From NCBI RefSeq assembly GCF_003314435.2, contig NZ_QNVY02000001.1, positions 806,001 through 870,000 of the forward strand: DNA of 64,000 nt, read 5' to 3'. A program made the position numbers and the translations under genes. The DNA is from Flavobacterium petrolei (lineage in GTDB: Bacteria > Bacteroidota > Bacteroidia > Flavobacteriales > Flavobacteriaceae). This document shows, one piece after another, positions 1 through 8,237 of the stretch (the stretch's first letter is position 1; each line of letters opens with the position of its first letter). The notes beneath the pieces are model-generated. The model had not been told where the DNA came from and did not search any database. It was given only the letters and a program-made list of their open reading frames with translations.

Positions 1-9
1 CAATTCATT

Positions 10-17
10 TATATTTG
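10..17 (+). promoter_or_regulatory. Promoter -7 element for cvpA-like gene
   Basis: TATATTTG matches the Bacteroidota -7 consensus TAnnTTTG and lies 25 bases before the ATG at 43. The -33 element would fall before the window, so only half the promoter can be seen. Confidence 0.6.
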
Positions 18-42
18 CGTTTCTATTTTTTAATGAATTATC

Positions 43-546
43 ATGGGGTTTTTAGATATTATTTTAGGTGTACTACTTGCTTTTGCTTTTTATAAAGGAT
101 TGAAAAACGGACTTTTTGTGGAATTAGCGTCTTTGGTTTCGCTATTGGCGGGAATTTATTTTGCTGTAAAATTCTCTTCCTTTATCAGGGACATTTTAAT
201 GGGATATGTAAAATGGAATCCCAATACTATTCAAGTTGTTGCCTTTATACTGACGTTTATTGCTGTGGTTGTACTAGTAACAATTTTAGGAAAGTTCCTG
301 ACTGGAATTGCTGATTTTGCTTTTTTAGGCTGGTTGAATAAGCTGGGCGGCGGTTTTTTCCGAGTGCTCAAAACAGTTTTGATTATCAGTATTGTCTTTG
401 CAGTTTTCGAAAAAATAAATTACAATAATATTTTAGCCAAAAAAGAAACTTTAGACCATTCTCTTTTTTACAATCCAATCCAAAAAACAGCGGGTTATAT
501 GTATCCGTCACTAAAGGAATGGTACAGTAGTTTGAAGAAAAAGTAA
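43..546 (+). CDS. CvpA family inner membrane protein
   Basis: A 167-residue integral membrane protein with four hydrophobic segments at about residues 5-22, 27-45, 62-82 and 101-121, the layout of the CvpA (colicin V production) family. In E. coli CvpA is linked to purF expression and envelope homeostasis; its biochemical role is unresolved. The glycine-rich turn after the third segment (LGGGF) and the early GLKNGLF motif fit the family. The length is normal. The gene has its own -7 promoter element and converges on batE 22 bases downstream, with no clear terminator between them. The family call is by recognition of the sequence pattern. Confidence 0.8.
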   Translation: MGFLDIILGVLLAFAFYKGLKNGLFVELASLVSLLAGIYFAVKFSSFIRDILMGYVKWNPNTIQVVAFILTFIAVVVLVTILGKFLTGIADFAFLGWLNKLGGGFFRVLKTVLIISIVFAVFEKINYNNILAKKETLDHSLFYNPIQKTAGYMYPSLKEWYSSLKKK

Positions 547-568
547 GCAAAATTTACCGTGAATATTA

Positions 569-1312
569 TTATTTCACTTCCTTAATCGTACTAGTTTCAA
601 TCCATCCTTCGGTTCCATCAGTCAGTTGTATTTTTTTCCATTTTCCAATGGTTTCAAAAACAAACACTTTTGTTCCTTCATGCAATACTAATAATGGCTT
701 ACCACCATCTCTGGGTTCCGACTTCATATTCGTTCTTTCGGCAAAAATTATGGCTGGCTTTTCTGTATCAAAATGACTTTTCTCCATAATTGCAGCAGAT
801 AAAGTAATGACCATCAAAATAAATACTGCAAACATTCCAAAGAAGAAAATACGTTTAGAAAGTGTTCTTTGTGAAAAATAATATCCAATAAAAAACAATA
901 AAAAAAACGTCGCCAGCCCTACAGAAATCCATCCCCAAGTATTGAAATGATAAATTCCGGTGAAATCCCGAAGTAACTTTCCAAAACCCACTTTTGGAAT
1001 TACTTTAATCTCATCAATAGTTCTTTTTTGAGCGAATTTCAAGTTGTTTATGCTTTCCTTATCCTTTGGATTCAGCACCAATGCTTTTTCATAATAGTAA
1101 ATCGAAGGCGCTACCTCATTCAATTTATAATACGCATTTCCCAAATTAAAATACAATTCCGAGGACTGTTTATTCTCTTTTAAAACACTTTCATAAGCTG
1201 TCACGGCTTCAGTGTACTTTCCTTTTGCATAGTAGGCATTCCCTTTTTCGAAGCCGTTTTGGGCAAAGAAAATCTGGGTTGAAAGTAATAATATGTATAG
1301 TATGTTTTTCAT
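569..1312 (-). CDS. batE: BatE: TPR and SH3-domain membrane protein
   Basis: Last gene of the bat cluster. The start is placed at the ATG at 1312, which gives a signal peptide (MKNILYILLL); the ORF could extend nine codons upstream, but that would add a polar lead. After the signal come two to three TPR units (roughly residues 20-90, with the motif YFNLGNAYYKLNE), two transmembrane segments (about 125-150 and 157-178), and a C-terminal bacterial SH3 domain ending in EGWIETSTIKEV. Bat proteins were described as aerotolerance factors in Bacteroides fragilis; TPR plus SH3 fits BatE. It probably acts as a periplasmic or inner-membrane scaffold with BatA-D. The gap to batD is about 65 bases. Confidence 0.85.
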   Translation of the reverse strand: MKNILYILLLSTQIFFAQNGFEKGNAYYAKGKYTEAVTAYESVLKENKQSSELYFNLGNAYYKLNEVAPSIYYYEKALVLNPKDKESINNLKFAQKRTIDEIKVIPKVGFGKLLRDFTGIYHFNTWGWISVGLATFFLLFFIGYYFSQRTLSKRIFFFGMFAVFILMVITLSAAIMEKSHFDTEKPAIIFAERTNMKSEPRDGGKPLLVLHEGTKVFVFETIGKWKKIQLTDGTEGWIETSTIKEVK

Positions 1313-1376
1313 TATTATGTTTTTTTGCCATGAAGTCACAAAGGCGCAAAGTCTATTTACTCAAAAATTAATTTTA

Positions 1377-3122
1377 TTAAGCAATTTGTTTTTCTAATTC
1401 AGAGATGATAAATACTGCTTTATCAAAATCCTGTTGTATCGTAACACTTGACGAAGGTGCATAACGCGCCACTTCACAATTTTCAGTTAGCGCAATAAAA
1501 TCATTTACAGCTTCTGGTTTTGCATTTCGGGACAACAATAATTCCTGAATATTATCCTTGCTCATTTCTGAAGTTTCAATGTGTAATTTCGCTTTCAGGA
1601 AATTATGCATCGCTTTTTCCAGCGCAATGTAAAACAGTTCTTTGTTATTGATTTGTTTCTTAGCTTCTGATAAATATTTCTTGGCCAATTTGTTATTCAT
1701 TCGGATTCTGTTTCCGGAAATATCACCATCCATAGCTTCTTTCTTCTTTTTGAATAACACAATTATTGGCACCAGTAAAAAAGGAAGCAATAACAATCCA
1801 ATAAACAAATTCGACCCAAAGAAATCCTCATCGTCAATGGTAGCAAGATTGGTTTTTGACTTGATCGTTTTAAATTCCTCTACAGCTGCAATTTTATTCT
1901 TATTTCTACCTGTTGCAGTAGAATCAGCCGGTGTAGGACCATCCAAAACATTAATCATAATTTGCGGAGAACGCAGCGTTTTGTAGGTTCCGGAACTCAA
2001 ATCAAAATAAGAAAACTGCATTGGTTTGACCGGATAATTCCCTCTATATTGCGGAATTATTGCGTAACTGTCCGAAGATTTTCCAGCCATTCCAGAAAGT
2101 GGTGTACTGATATCTTCGCTGTGAACGGCATCGTACATTTCCAGTGCATTTGGCACTACGGGCTTTGGCAAACTGAATAGTTTTAAATTTCCTTTTCCTG
2201 TTACACTTACAACCAGATCAAGGCTTTCTCCATGTTTCAAATTAGTCTTTGATGGAGTAACTTTAAAATCAAAATCTCCAACCGCACCGCTAAAATCATC
2301 TGGTTTTCCTGCCTCAGGTAATGGCTTAACGTTAATGGTTTTGGCTCCAGCCGAAACACGTTTAGTAGTTTCTGTAAGCATCATACGACCAAACATATCC
2401 CTACGATTGGTTGGTAATTGCACATCTACCGATAATGACAATGGCTCTATTTTAAGTCTGCCCGATTTTTGCGGATATAGCACTACTTTTTTCAGCACAA
2501 TAAACCTGAAATTCTGGCCTTTAAAAATTCCTTCCTCGGCCACAGGTTGTTTGATCTCGATATTTTGGCTCCAAAAATCATTGTACTTAGGCTTACTTGA
2601 TTCTCCAAGATTTGAAATTCCAATGTTACCAAAATACAATTTATAAACTACAGTAATGGGTTCGTTGATGTATGGATTTGTTTTAGAAACATCAGCAACC
2701 AGATACAGGTTTTCATCCCCAGACATTTGAGTATCGTTTGGATCTCTAGGCTGTTCTGTGGCAGCGGTCACAATGATTTTTACAGGTGCCGTTTTGTAAA
2801 TTTGACCGTTGTACTCGATAGCCGCCGGTTTGATTATGAATGTCCCTTTTTGATTAGGTGTCAGAAAATAAGAATACGCTTTTTCAAAAGAGCTTCTTCC
2901 GTTTACCCACGATTGACTTACCTGCTGACTTGGTCCGGCTATAATTCGGAAACCATCAAAAGACGGCTGAACAAAATTATCACCATCTACATTCATCATA
3001 AAATCAATACGCAGTCTTTCATTCAAGCCCAGCGTAGTTTTGCTCACTCTGGCCTCAAACTGAACCTGAGCGCTGAGTGTGCTACAAACCAATAAAACAA
3101 TCGCCGCTATATATTTTTTCAT
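1377..3122 (-). CDS. batD: BatD oxygen-tolerance family protein
   Basis: 581 residues from the ATG at 3122, where a signal peptide begins (MKKYIAAIVLL, cleavage near LSAQ). An upstream ATG at 3149 would overlap batC by 7 bases and put nine extra residues before the signal, so it is less likely. The large periplasmic part has repeated beta-sandwich features typical of BatD (for example YSYFLTPNQKGTFIIKPA). One transmembrane helix follows (about residues 436-455, LFIGLLLLPFLLVPIIVLF), then a cytoplasmic alpha-helical tail rich in Lys and Glu. The position between batC and batE is the standard order. It probably links the VWA proteins BatA/B to the envelope; the molecular role is not established. 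Confidence 0.88.
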   Translation of the reverse strand: MKKYIAAIVLLVCSTLSAQVQFEARVSKTTLGLNERLRIDFMMNVDGDNFVQPSFDGFRIIAGPSQQVSQSWVNGRSSFEKAYSYFLTPNQKGTFIIKPAAIEYNGQIYKTAPVKIIVTAATEQPRDPNDTQMSGDENLYLVADVSKTNPYINEPITVVYKLYFGNIGISNLGESSKPKYNDFWSQNIEIKQPVAEEGIFKGQNFRFIVLKKVVLYPQKSGRLKIEPLSLSVDVQLPTNRRDMFGRMMLTETTKRVSAGAKTINVKPLPEAGKPDDFSGAVGDFDFKVTPSKTNLKHGESLDLVVSVTGKGNLKLFSLPKPVVPNALEMYDAVHSEDISTPLSGMAGKSSDSYAIIPQYRGNYPVKPMQFSYFDLSSGTYKTLRSPQIMINVLDGPTPADSTATGRNKNKIAAVEEFKTIKSKTNLATIDDEDFFGSNLFIGLLLLPFLLVPIIVLFKKKKEAMDGDISGNRIRMNNKLAKKYLSEAKKQINNKELFYIALEKAMHNFLKAKLHIETSEMSKDNIQELLLSRNAKPEAVNDFIALTENCEVARYAPSSSVTIQQDFDKAVFIISELEKQIA

Positions 3123-3142
3123 TTTCAAACTCTCTAATTGAA

Positions 3143-3910
3143 TTACCAATCCTTCTCCGTTTTAACTGGTTTTCCTTTTACTTTTTGGGCATTCACTTTG
3201 TCCTGAATCTTCTTTTCTTCTTTATTTACGGCATCCAAAAGATTCTCTAAACGTTCCTTAGAAATTCCTCCCGGAGCAGGTTTTGGTTCTCCCTTATCGT
3301 TGGGTTTCGGGTCTTTATTTTGTTTGTCCTGATCGCCTTTATCGTCTTTTTTATCTTTTTCTTTATCGTCCTTTTTGTCTTTTTCGCCGTCTTTCTTGTC
3401 GTCCTTTTTATCGTCTTTCTTTTCCTGATCTTTCTTCTCGTCTTTTTTCTTATCGTCCTTCGGTGGATTATCTTTTAGCATTTTTTTGGCCAAAGCATAA
3501 TTATATCGGGTTTCCTCATCAGTTGGATCATTGCGCAAGGCATTTTTATATGCTTCTACTGCTTGCGTATAATCTTTTTCATTCATGAATACATTCCCAA
3601 GATTATGAAAAGCACGGTGTTTCTGAGGTCTAGTTTTCGAATTTTTTAATGCTTTGGCGTAAGCAAACTTGGCTTCAGAAGATTGTTTTTGCTTGTAAAT
3701 ACTATTTCCAAGGTTAAAAGGCGCAGCTGCTTTATTAGGGAATTTTGAATCCGAAATTCGGTAATTAGCCTCCGCATCCACAAATTTATTATCCGCATAA
3801 TCTTGGTTTCCTTTGGGCAAAATTCTATCTTTTTGTTGCGCATGCAATCCGGCTGTTCCGGAGAAAGCAACGATTAAAAAGGCAATTATGATAATTTTAA
3901 ATCTTTTCAT
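3143..3910 (-). CDS. batC: BatC: TPR protein with Lys/Asp-rich linker
   Basis: 255 residues with an N-terminal signal peptide (about residues 1-25) and TPR units between residues 30 and 145 (PFNLGNSIYKQ, AFHNLGNVFMNEKDYTQA). An extreme low-complexity stretch of about 60 residues made of KDDKK/KEKDKK repeats follows (roughly 148-210), then a short C-terminal helix. TPR plus signal peptide directly upstream of batD fits BatC. The highly charged linker is a flexible spacer by composition; such tracts vary in length between relatives and can slip in replication. It lies 20 bases before the batD start and about 47 bases after batB. Confidence 0.85.
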   Translation of the reverse strand: MKRFKIIIIAFLIVAFSGTAGLHAQQKDRILPKGNQDYADNKFVDAEANYRISDSKFPNKAAAPFNLGNSIYKQKQSSEAKFAYAKALKNSKTRPQKHRAFHNLGNVFMNEKDYTQAVEAYKNALRNDPTDEETRYNYALAKKMLKDNPPKDDKKKDEKKDQEKKDDKKDDKKDGEKDKKDDKEKDKKDDKGDQDKQNKDPKPNDKGEPKPAPGGISKERLENLLDAVNKEEKKIQDKVNAQKVKGKPVKTEKDW

Positions 3911-3957
3911 TTATTGTATCTATAAATCCAGAAGGCTTCAAAAACTTCTAGAAATAA

Positions 3958-4989
3958 TTATTTATTCTCGTTAAATAAATCCAACTTTTTAACCCAACTT
4001 GTTTTTCTTTCCAATAGAAATACATCAACAAATAACAGCAAAAAGGCAAAACCCAAGAACCATTGAAATTGCGATTGAAAATCTGCCATTTCGGTCGCTT
4101 CAAACTCGGTTTTTTGAATATTATTCAAAGCATTCTTAACATATTCCAGTACTTCTTTAGTATTATTACCATTTACATAGCCTCCTTTTGTGGCTTTTGC
4201 AATGGCTGTCAGACTTTCCGGAACCAATTTTGTTATCACTACTTCGTTGTTATTGTCTTTCTTGAAACCTTCGACAATTCCATTTCTTTTTAATGGAATC
4301 GTACCTCCTTTTTCAGTTCCAACACCAATTGTAATAATTTTAATTCCAAGTTTATTTGCTTCTTCGGCGGCTTCATCAGCACCTTCGTTATGGTCTTCAC
4401 CATCCGAAATCATAATCAATAGCTTACTCGTTTTTTTATCATCAAAATACGTTGACGATAATTTGATAGCCTCGTTGAATGATGTTCCTACGGAGGAAAC
4501 CATATCAGTATTCATGCTTTGTAGAAACATTTTGGCTACGCTATAATCCGTAGTGATGGGTAATACTGGGAAAGCACTTCCTGCATAAGCCACAATTCCT
4601 ATTCTATCGCTCCCCAATTGATTGATAATTTGCGAAACAATTTGCTTGCTTTTATCCAATCGGTTTGGCGCTACGTCTTCAGACAGCATACTTTTGGAGA
4701 CATCAATAGCAAAAACAATGTCGATTCCTTCTCGTTTCACAGTTTCCATTTTGGTTCCAATCTTTGGATTTACCAAACCAAGAATGAGTCCAAGTAAAGC
4801 CAAAATCAAAACTGATACTTTCAAAACGGGTTTAAAAACGGAACTTTCCGGACTCAGTTTTTTTACCATTTCTAAATCGCCAAACTCGCGTTGTTTTTTT
4901 CTTTTCCAATATAAATTGAACAGAAAAACCAACACCACCAAGGGCAGTATAAAGAGAAGATATAAATATTTTTTTTCGTCTAATTCCAT
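3958..4989 (-). CDS. batB: BatB: VWA-domain membrane protein
   Basis: 343 residues. There are two N-terminal transmembrane helices (about 8-27 and 55-73), then a von Willebrand factor A domain with the metal-ion (MIDAS) motif D96-x-S98-x-S100 (FAIDVSKSM) and a second metal loop, ISDGEDHNEG. A final transmembrane helix at about 306-325 anchors the C-terminus. This is the BatA/BatB architecture, with the VWA domain facing the periplasm. VWA proteins paired with a MoxR ATPase usually act as metal-dependent adaptors in chaperone-like complexes. It is paralogous to the neighbouring batA and lies 53 bases downstream of it, so the two are very likely co-transcribed. Confidence 0.9.
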   Translation of the reverse strand: MELDEKKYLYLLFILPLVVLVFLFNLYWKRKKQREFGDLEMVKKLSPESSVFKPVLKVSVLILALLGLILGLVNPKIGTKMETVKREGIDIVFAIDVSKSMLSEDVAPNRLDKSKQIVSQIINQLGSDRIGIVAYAGSAFPVLPITTDYSVAKMFLQSMNTDMVSSVGTSFNEAIKLSSTYFDDKKTSKLLIMISDGEDHNEGADEAAEEANKLGIKIITIGVGTEKGGTIPLKRNGIVEGFKKDNNNEVVITKLVPESLTAIAKATKGGYVNGNNTKEVLEYVKNALNNIQKTEFEATEMADFQSQFQWFLGFAFLLLFVDVFLLERKTSWVKKLDLFNENK

Positions 4990-5042
4990 TTTTTTAATTT
5001 TAGTCGCAGTTTTCAGTCACAGTTTTCAGTTTGCGACTGTCA

Positions 5043-6044
5043 TTATATAAAGCTTTTAAAAACCGTATTCCTTAATCCTACTTCTACCAATAATAAAAAA
5101 CCGGCGAACCATATAAAAGGTCTGAATTTTTCATCATAATCATAGAATTTTAATTCTTCGATTTCAGTGGTTTCCAGTTTATTGATTGAAGCATAAATCT
5201 CGGCTAATTTGCTGTTGCTTGTAGCTCTGAAATATTTACCGTCTGTTTTTCTGGCAATATTTTTCATCAACTGCTCGTCAATTTCCACTTTCATCATTTG
5301 GAACAAAAACTTCCCATTTGGCGCGATAGCATAAGGAAACATGGCCATTCCATTAGTTCCAATTCCAACGGTATACACTTTGATTCCGTATTGTTTAGCA
5401 ATATCAGATGCCGTTTCCGGCTCGATAAATCCAGCATTATTCACACCATCAGTCAAAAGAATAATCACCTTGCTTTTTGCCTGACTGTCTTTCAATCTAT
5501 TCACAGCAGTCGCTAATCCCATTCCTATTCCGGTTCCGTCTTGTAAAACATTGTCGTATTTAATGCTGTTGATAGCATCCAGAATAACCGCTTTATCACT
5601 GGTTACCGGCGTTTTTGTGTACGCTTCAGAGGCATAAACCACAAGTCCAATCCTGTCATTTGGTCGTTCTTCAACAAAATCAGCGGCCACTCTTTTCAGG
5701 GCTTCCATTCTGTTCGGTTTCAAATCCTTGGCCAGCATACTTCCGGAAACGTCTATCGCCATGACGATATCAATCCCTTTTGTAGTTTTAGTTTTATTAC
5801 TCACATCGACCGTTCTTGGCCTTGCCATGGCTACAATCAAAGAGCATAAAGCCAAAACCCGAAGCACATTCAACATCGGTTTTAACTTGGTCAAATACGA
5901 TCCTGTTCCTTTAAATCCTTCTAACGAGCTTATTTTTAACGTGGCTGATTGATGGTTCTTTTTTCGCATGAACCAGACAATTACAACTGGAATCAGCAGA
6001 AACAACCAAAAAAATTCTGGGTTTAAAAATGTTATTTTGTCCAT
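5043..6044 (-). CDS. batA: BatA: VWA-domain membrane protein
   Basis: 333 residues: an N-terminal transmembrane pair (about 10-25 and 58-74), a VWA domain with intact MIDAS D98-x-S100-x-S102 (MAIDVSGSM) and LLTDGVNNAG, and a C-terminal membrane helix near 308-326. It overlaps the preceding BatD-like gene by one base (TAATG), a sign of translational coupling. BatA is one of two VWA proteins of the aerotolerance operon and is thought to work with MoxR and BatB. Nothing is missing from the metal site. Confidence 0.9.
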   Translation of the reverse strand: MDKITFLNPEFFWLFLLIPVVIVWFMRKKNHQSATLKISSLEGFKGTGSYLTKLKPMLNVLRVLALCSLIVAMARPRTVDVSNKTKTTKGIDIVMAIDVSGSMLAKDLKPNRMEALKRVAADFVEERPNDRIGLVVYASEAYTKTPVTSDKAVILDAINSIKYDNVLQDGTGIGMGLATAVNRLKDSQAKSKVIILLTDGVNNAGFIEPETASDIAKQYGIKVYTVGIGTNGMAMFPYAIAPNGKFLFQMMKVEIDEQLMKNIARKTDGKYFRATSNSKLAEIYASINKLETTEIEELKFYDYDEKFRPFIWFAGFLLLVEVGLRNTVFKSFI

Positions 6045-7678
6045 TATTTACTTGCTTGTTTTAATTCGACAGCATTCAAAACGCGTTCCGATATTTCGTT
6101 GCCATACTTATCTCCTTCTTCATGAAAAATTAAAATCTGTTGCAATCCGCCTTCTTGACTGAACAATATAGCTTCATAATACATTTTTGCAGTAGTCTTA
6201 TTGTCACTATCAATTTGGGAGAACGTTCCGTAGGCTTTCAATCCTTTGACTCCTTCATTAGTTTCAAAATCTTCTTGTTTTACAATCATGTTTTGAGCTC
6301 CTTGCGCTTCAAGTGATTGCAGCGCGCCATCCATAGATTTTGCTAAATCAATTTGAGTTTCCGCTTTGAATTTTAGTGTAGACACCATCACATAAAAACG
6401 GTCTAAAAGACTTCCATAAGCAAAGGACTGCATTTCTTTGATCAAAGCCATTCCGTTTTTAGGGAGTGTTTTTGTCAAATCTACTCTCTTAAGCACTTTT
6501 GGTGTTTCAATGATAATTCCAGGATTTCCGTACTCACTTTTTACCCATTCACCTTCCAATAATTCTTTTGTGGGATGACCAATAATATTGTCTTTTACAT
6601 AATCAAAACCTTTGGTAACAATGAAAAAAGTCGTGGTCGCTGCCAATAAAAAAACAACCGAAGCCACCGCAGTTACGATACGTTTGTTCCTTTGTTTGCG
6701 CAATTGAATTTGGATTTGTTTTTGTCTTTGCGCTTCATTCAACAACATGTCTTCCTCTACCGGAATTTCCACAGGAATTGAATTGTCTAATGTAAGAATT
6801 GCTTTTTGAATCTTATTTCGGTCTTCTGTGATTTCAAAATCCAATGGTTTTGACTTGGCAAATTTTACTAAATCGGCTTGTTTTAAAACACGCTCCAAAT
6901 TTTCGATTATTTCCTGCGAAAGTGTCATTTTCTTTTTGACAGAAGCTGCTCTAAGTCCTTGAATCAATTCTGAAGTCGTACTTTCCATAGCCGGAATTTC
7001 AATTGCTTCTTCGATATAATTTCTTGCGATATCAGTCAATTCACTATAATAGGCTTTGACTTCTCCTTTTTGCCAAAGTTCCTTTTTCTCTAAAGTATCC
7101 AGCAAAGTAGTCGCTTTCTCGATTGGAGTTTTATAAATTTCTTCCTGTAGTTTCTTTTCTTGGCGTTTTTTAATAAACCAATAAATAAAAGCTCCAATAC
7201 CTACAATCAAAGCAATAATCAACAGGTATTTCCACCAGTCTCCAATTGGGTTATCCGCTGGAGCAATGTCCTTGATGTCGAACATTTTTTGTTTCAAAGT
7301 ATCCACTTGAACATTTGCCACTTCAACCAAAAGTGAATCCGTCAAAAACGGTTTGCTGTCAATAAAAATCTTGATACTTGGAACAACATATCTACCGGAA
7401 TCAAATTGGGTTAAACCGTATTTTTTAATTAATTCATAACGGCCGTCCATTTTGACAGTATCAATAGGATACGACTGAATCACCTCTAAAGCTCCAAAGT
7501 TTTTCAATTTCGGAAAAATCACTTTAGACGAAGTATCAACAGTAGTTTTTATGGACAGTTTAAATTCCGCACCAATTTCATTTTTAGTAGTGTCAATACT
7601 TGTGACTACTTGCTTTTGTTGTGCAAAAACCGCAGTCGAAAGCAGCAATAGTAGTAGTAGGTATAATTGTTTTTTCAT
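6044..7678 (-). CDS. BatD-like protein with two membrane helices
   Basis: 544 residues, starting with a clear signal peptide (MKKQLYLLLLLLLSTAVFAQ). The first 140 residues form a BatD-like beta-rich periplasmic segment (SIKTTVDTSSKVIFPKLKNF). A transmembrane helix follows at about 150-170, then a helical cytoplasmic region similar to what follows the helix in BatD or DUF4381 proteins. A second helix lies at about 332-355, and a C-terminal globular region of about 190 residues has no family I recognise. In Flavobacteriia a gene of this kind usually lies between DUF58 and batA. Its stop overlaps the batA start by one base. The link to the Bat system rests on position and partial similarity; function is not assigned. 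Confidence 0.7.
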   Translation of the reverse strand: MKKQLYLLLLLLLSTAVFAQQKQVVTSIDTTKNEIGAEFKLSIKTTVDTSSKVIFPKLKNFGALEVIQSYPIDTVKMDGRYELIKKYGLTQFDSGRYVVPSIKIFIDSKPFLTDSLLVEVANVQVDTLKQKMFDIKDIAPADNPIGDWWKYLLIIALIVGIGAFIYWFIKKRQEKKLQEEIYKTPIEKATTLLDTLEKKELWQKGEVKAYYSELTDIARNYIEEAIEIPAMESTTSELIQGLRAASVKKKMTLSQEIIENLERVLKQADLVKFAKSKPLDFEITEDRNKIQKAILTLDNSIPVEIPVEEDMLLNEAQRQKQIQIQLRKQRNKRIVTAVASVVFLLAATTTFFIVTKGFDYVKDNIIGHPTKELLEGEWVKSEYGNPGIIIETPKVLKRVDLTKTLPKNGMALIKEMQSFAYGSLLDRFYVMVSTLKFKAETQIDLAKSMDGALQSLEAQGAQNMIVKQEDFETNEGVKGLKAYGTFSQIDSDNKTTAKMYYEAILFSQEGGLQQILIFHEEGDKYGNEISERVLNAVELKQASK

Positions 7679-7714
7679 CTTTTATTATTGAACCTCTTTC
7701 GATTTTTGATTGAA

Positions 7715-7740
7715 GATTAACGATTTTTGATTTCAGATTT
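7715..7740. repeat. Left arm of 26-bp inverted repeat framing a four-helix-bundle gene
   Basis: This arm is a perfect reverse complement of 8197-8222. The core is GATTAACGATTTTTGATTTC. Partial copies of the same words (GATTTTTGATT) continue outside the arm from about 7701, so the element is a patch of related short repeats and not a single clean terminus. The two arms enclose 456 bases that hold one 360-base gene. Confidence 0.85.
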
Positions 7741-7781
7741 GACCCAGAAACTTCGATTCGTTTTTCATCAAAAATCTAAAT

Positions 7782-8141
7782 TTATTTCAGATTTGTTTTA
7801 GCTGTTTTAATACTTGATACGAAAATAGAAATTAGCTCATTAGCCTCAGTTTTTGCAATAGTTAGATTTGTTAAATCGGACGTTAAACTTGATTTTTCAA
7901 TAATTTTTAAACAAACAAAGCTTTCTCTTAACTCTTTTAAACAAATGCCCATTTTATGAATAAAATCTTTACTGCTTTCTGCACTTTGTGCCTCTCCATA
8001 ATTTAAAGCAGGAGAAGTTCCAGATCTAATTATTTGCCCAGCAAGATGATTTCCAGCATAGTTTTTTTCAAATTTGCTTGCAACGATTATTATTGTTGCT
8101 GCAAAATCTATCAATCTATTTTCTAATTCTTGCTTGTTCAC
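7782..8141 (-). CDS. Four helix bundle protein (23S rRNA IVS / S23 family)
   Basis: 119 residues starting with GTG; a stop codon lies directly upstream in frame, and no ATG occurs before the middle of the protein, so GTG is the only plausible start. The motifs LAGQIIRSGTSPALNYGEAQ and FIHKMGICLKELRES are hallmarks of the four-helix-bundle family first seen in 23S rRNA intervening sequences. Relatives include the Avd accessory protein of diversity-generating retroelements, which binds nucleic acid. No reverse transcriptase or variable repeat is nearby. The gene sits inside the bat operon between DUF58 and the BatD-like gene and is framed by perfect inverted repeats, which suggests it arrived as a small inserted unit. 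Function unknown. Confidence 0.85.
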   Translation of the reverse strand: MNKQELENRLIDFAATIIIVASKFEKNYAGNHLAGQIIRSGTSPALNYGEAQSAESSKDFIHKMGICLKELRESFVCLKIIEKSSLTSDLTNLTIAKTEANELISIFVSSIKTAKTNLK

Positions 8142-8196
8142 TTATTAAATTTATATTTTTATTTTACCAATCTAAAATCCATTTTCCACTTCTACA

Positions 8197-8222
8197 AAAT
8201 CTGAAATCAAAAATCGTTAATC
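8197..8222. repeat. Right arm of 26-bp inverted repeat framing a four-helix-bundle gene
   Basis: Exact reverse complement of 7715-7740. It is followed at once by a second partial copy (AAAAATCTGAAATC, 8223-8236) that runs up to the stop codon of the DUF58 gene at 8238. A transcript of the operon could fold the two arms together and present the small gene in a large loop. Confidence 0.85.
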
Positions 8223-8237
8223 AAAAATCTGAAATCA

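Noticed and set aside
3283..3588. Open frame of 101 codons on the plus strand opposite batC
   Set aside because: It is the antisense of the Lys/Asp-rich tract and has only biased composition (many R, Y, F, L); no promoter or family feature.
7782..8141. Diversity-generating retroelement, suggested by the Avd-like four-helix-bundle protein
   Set aside because: No reverse transcriptase, template repeat or variable target gene is seen nearby.
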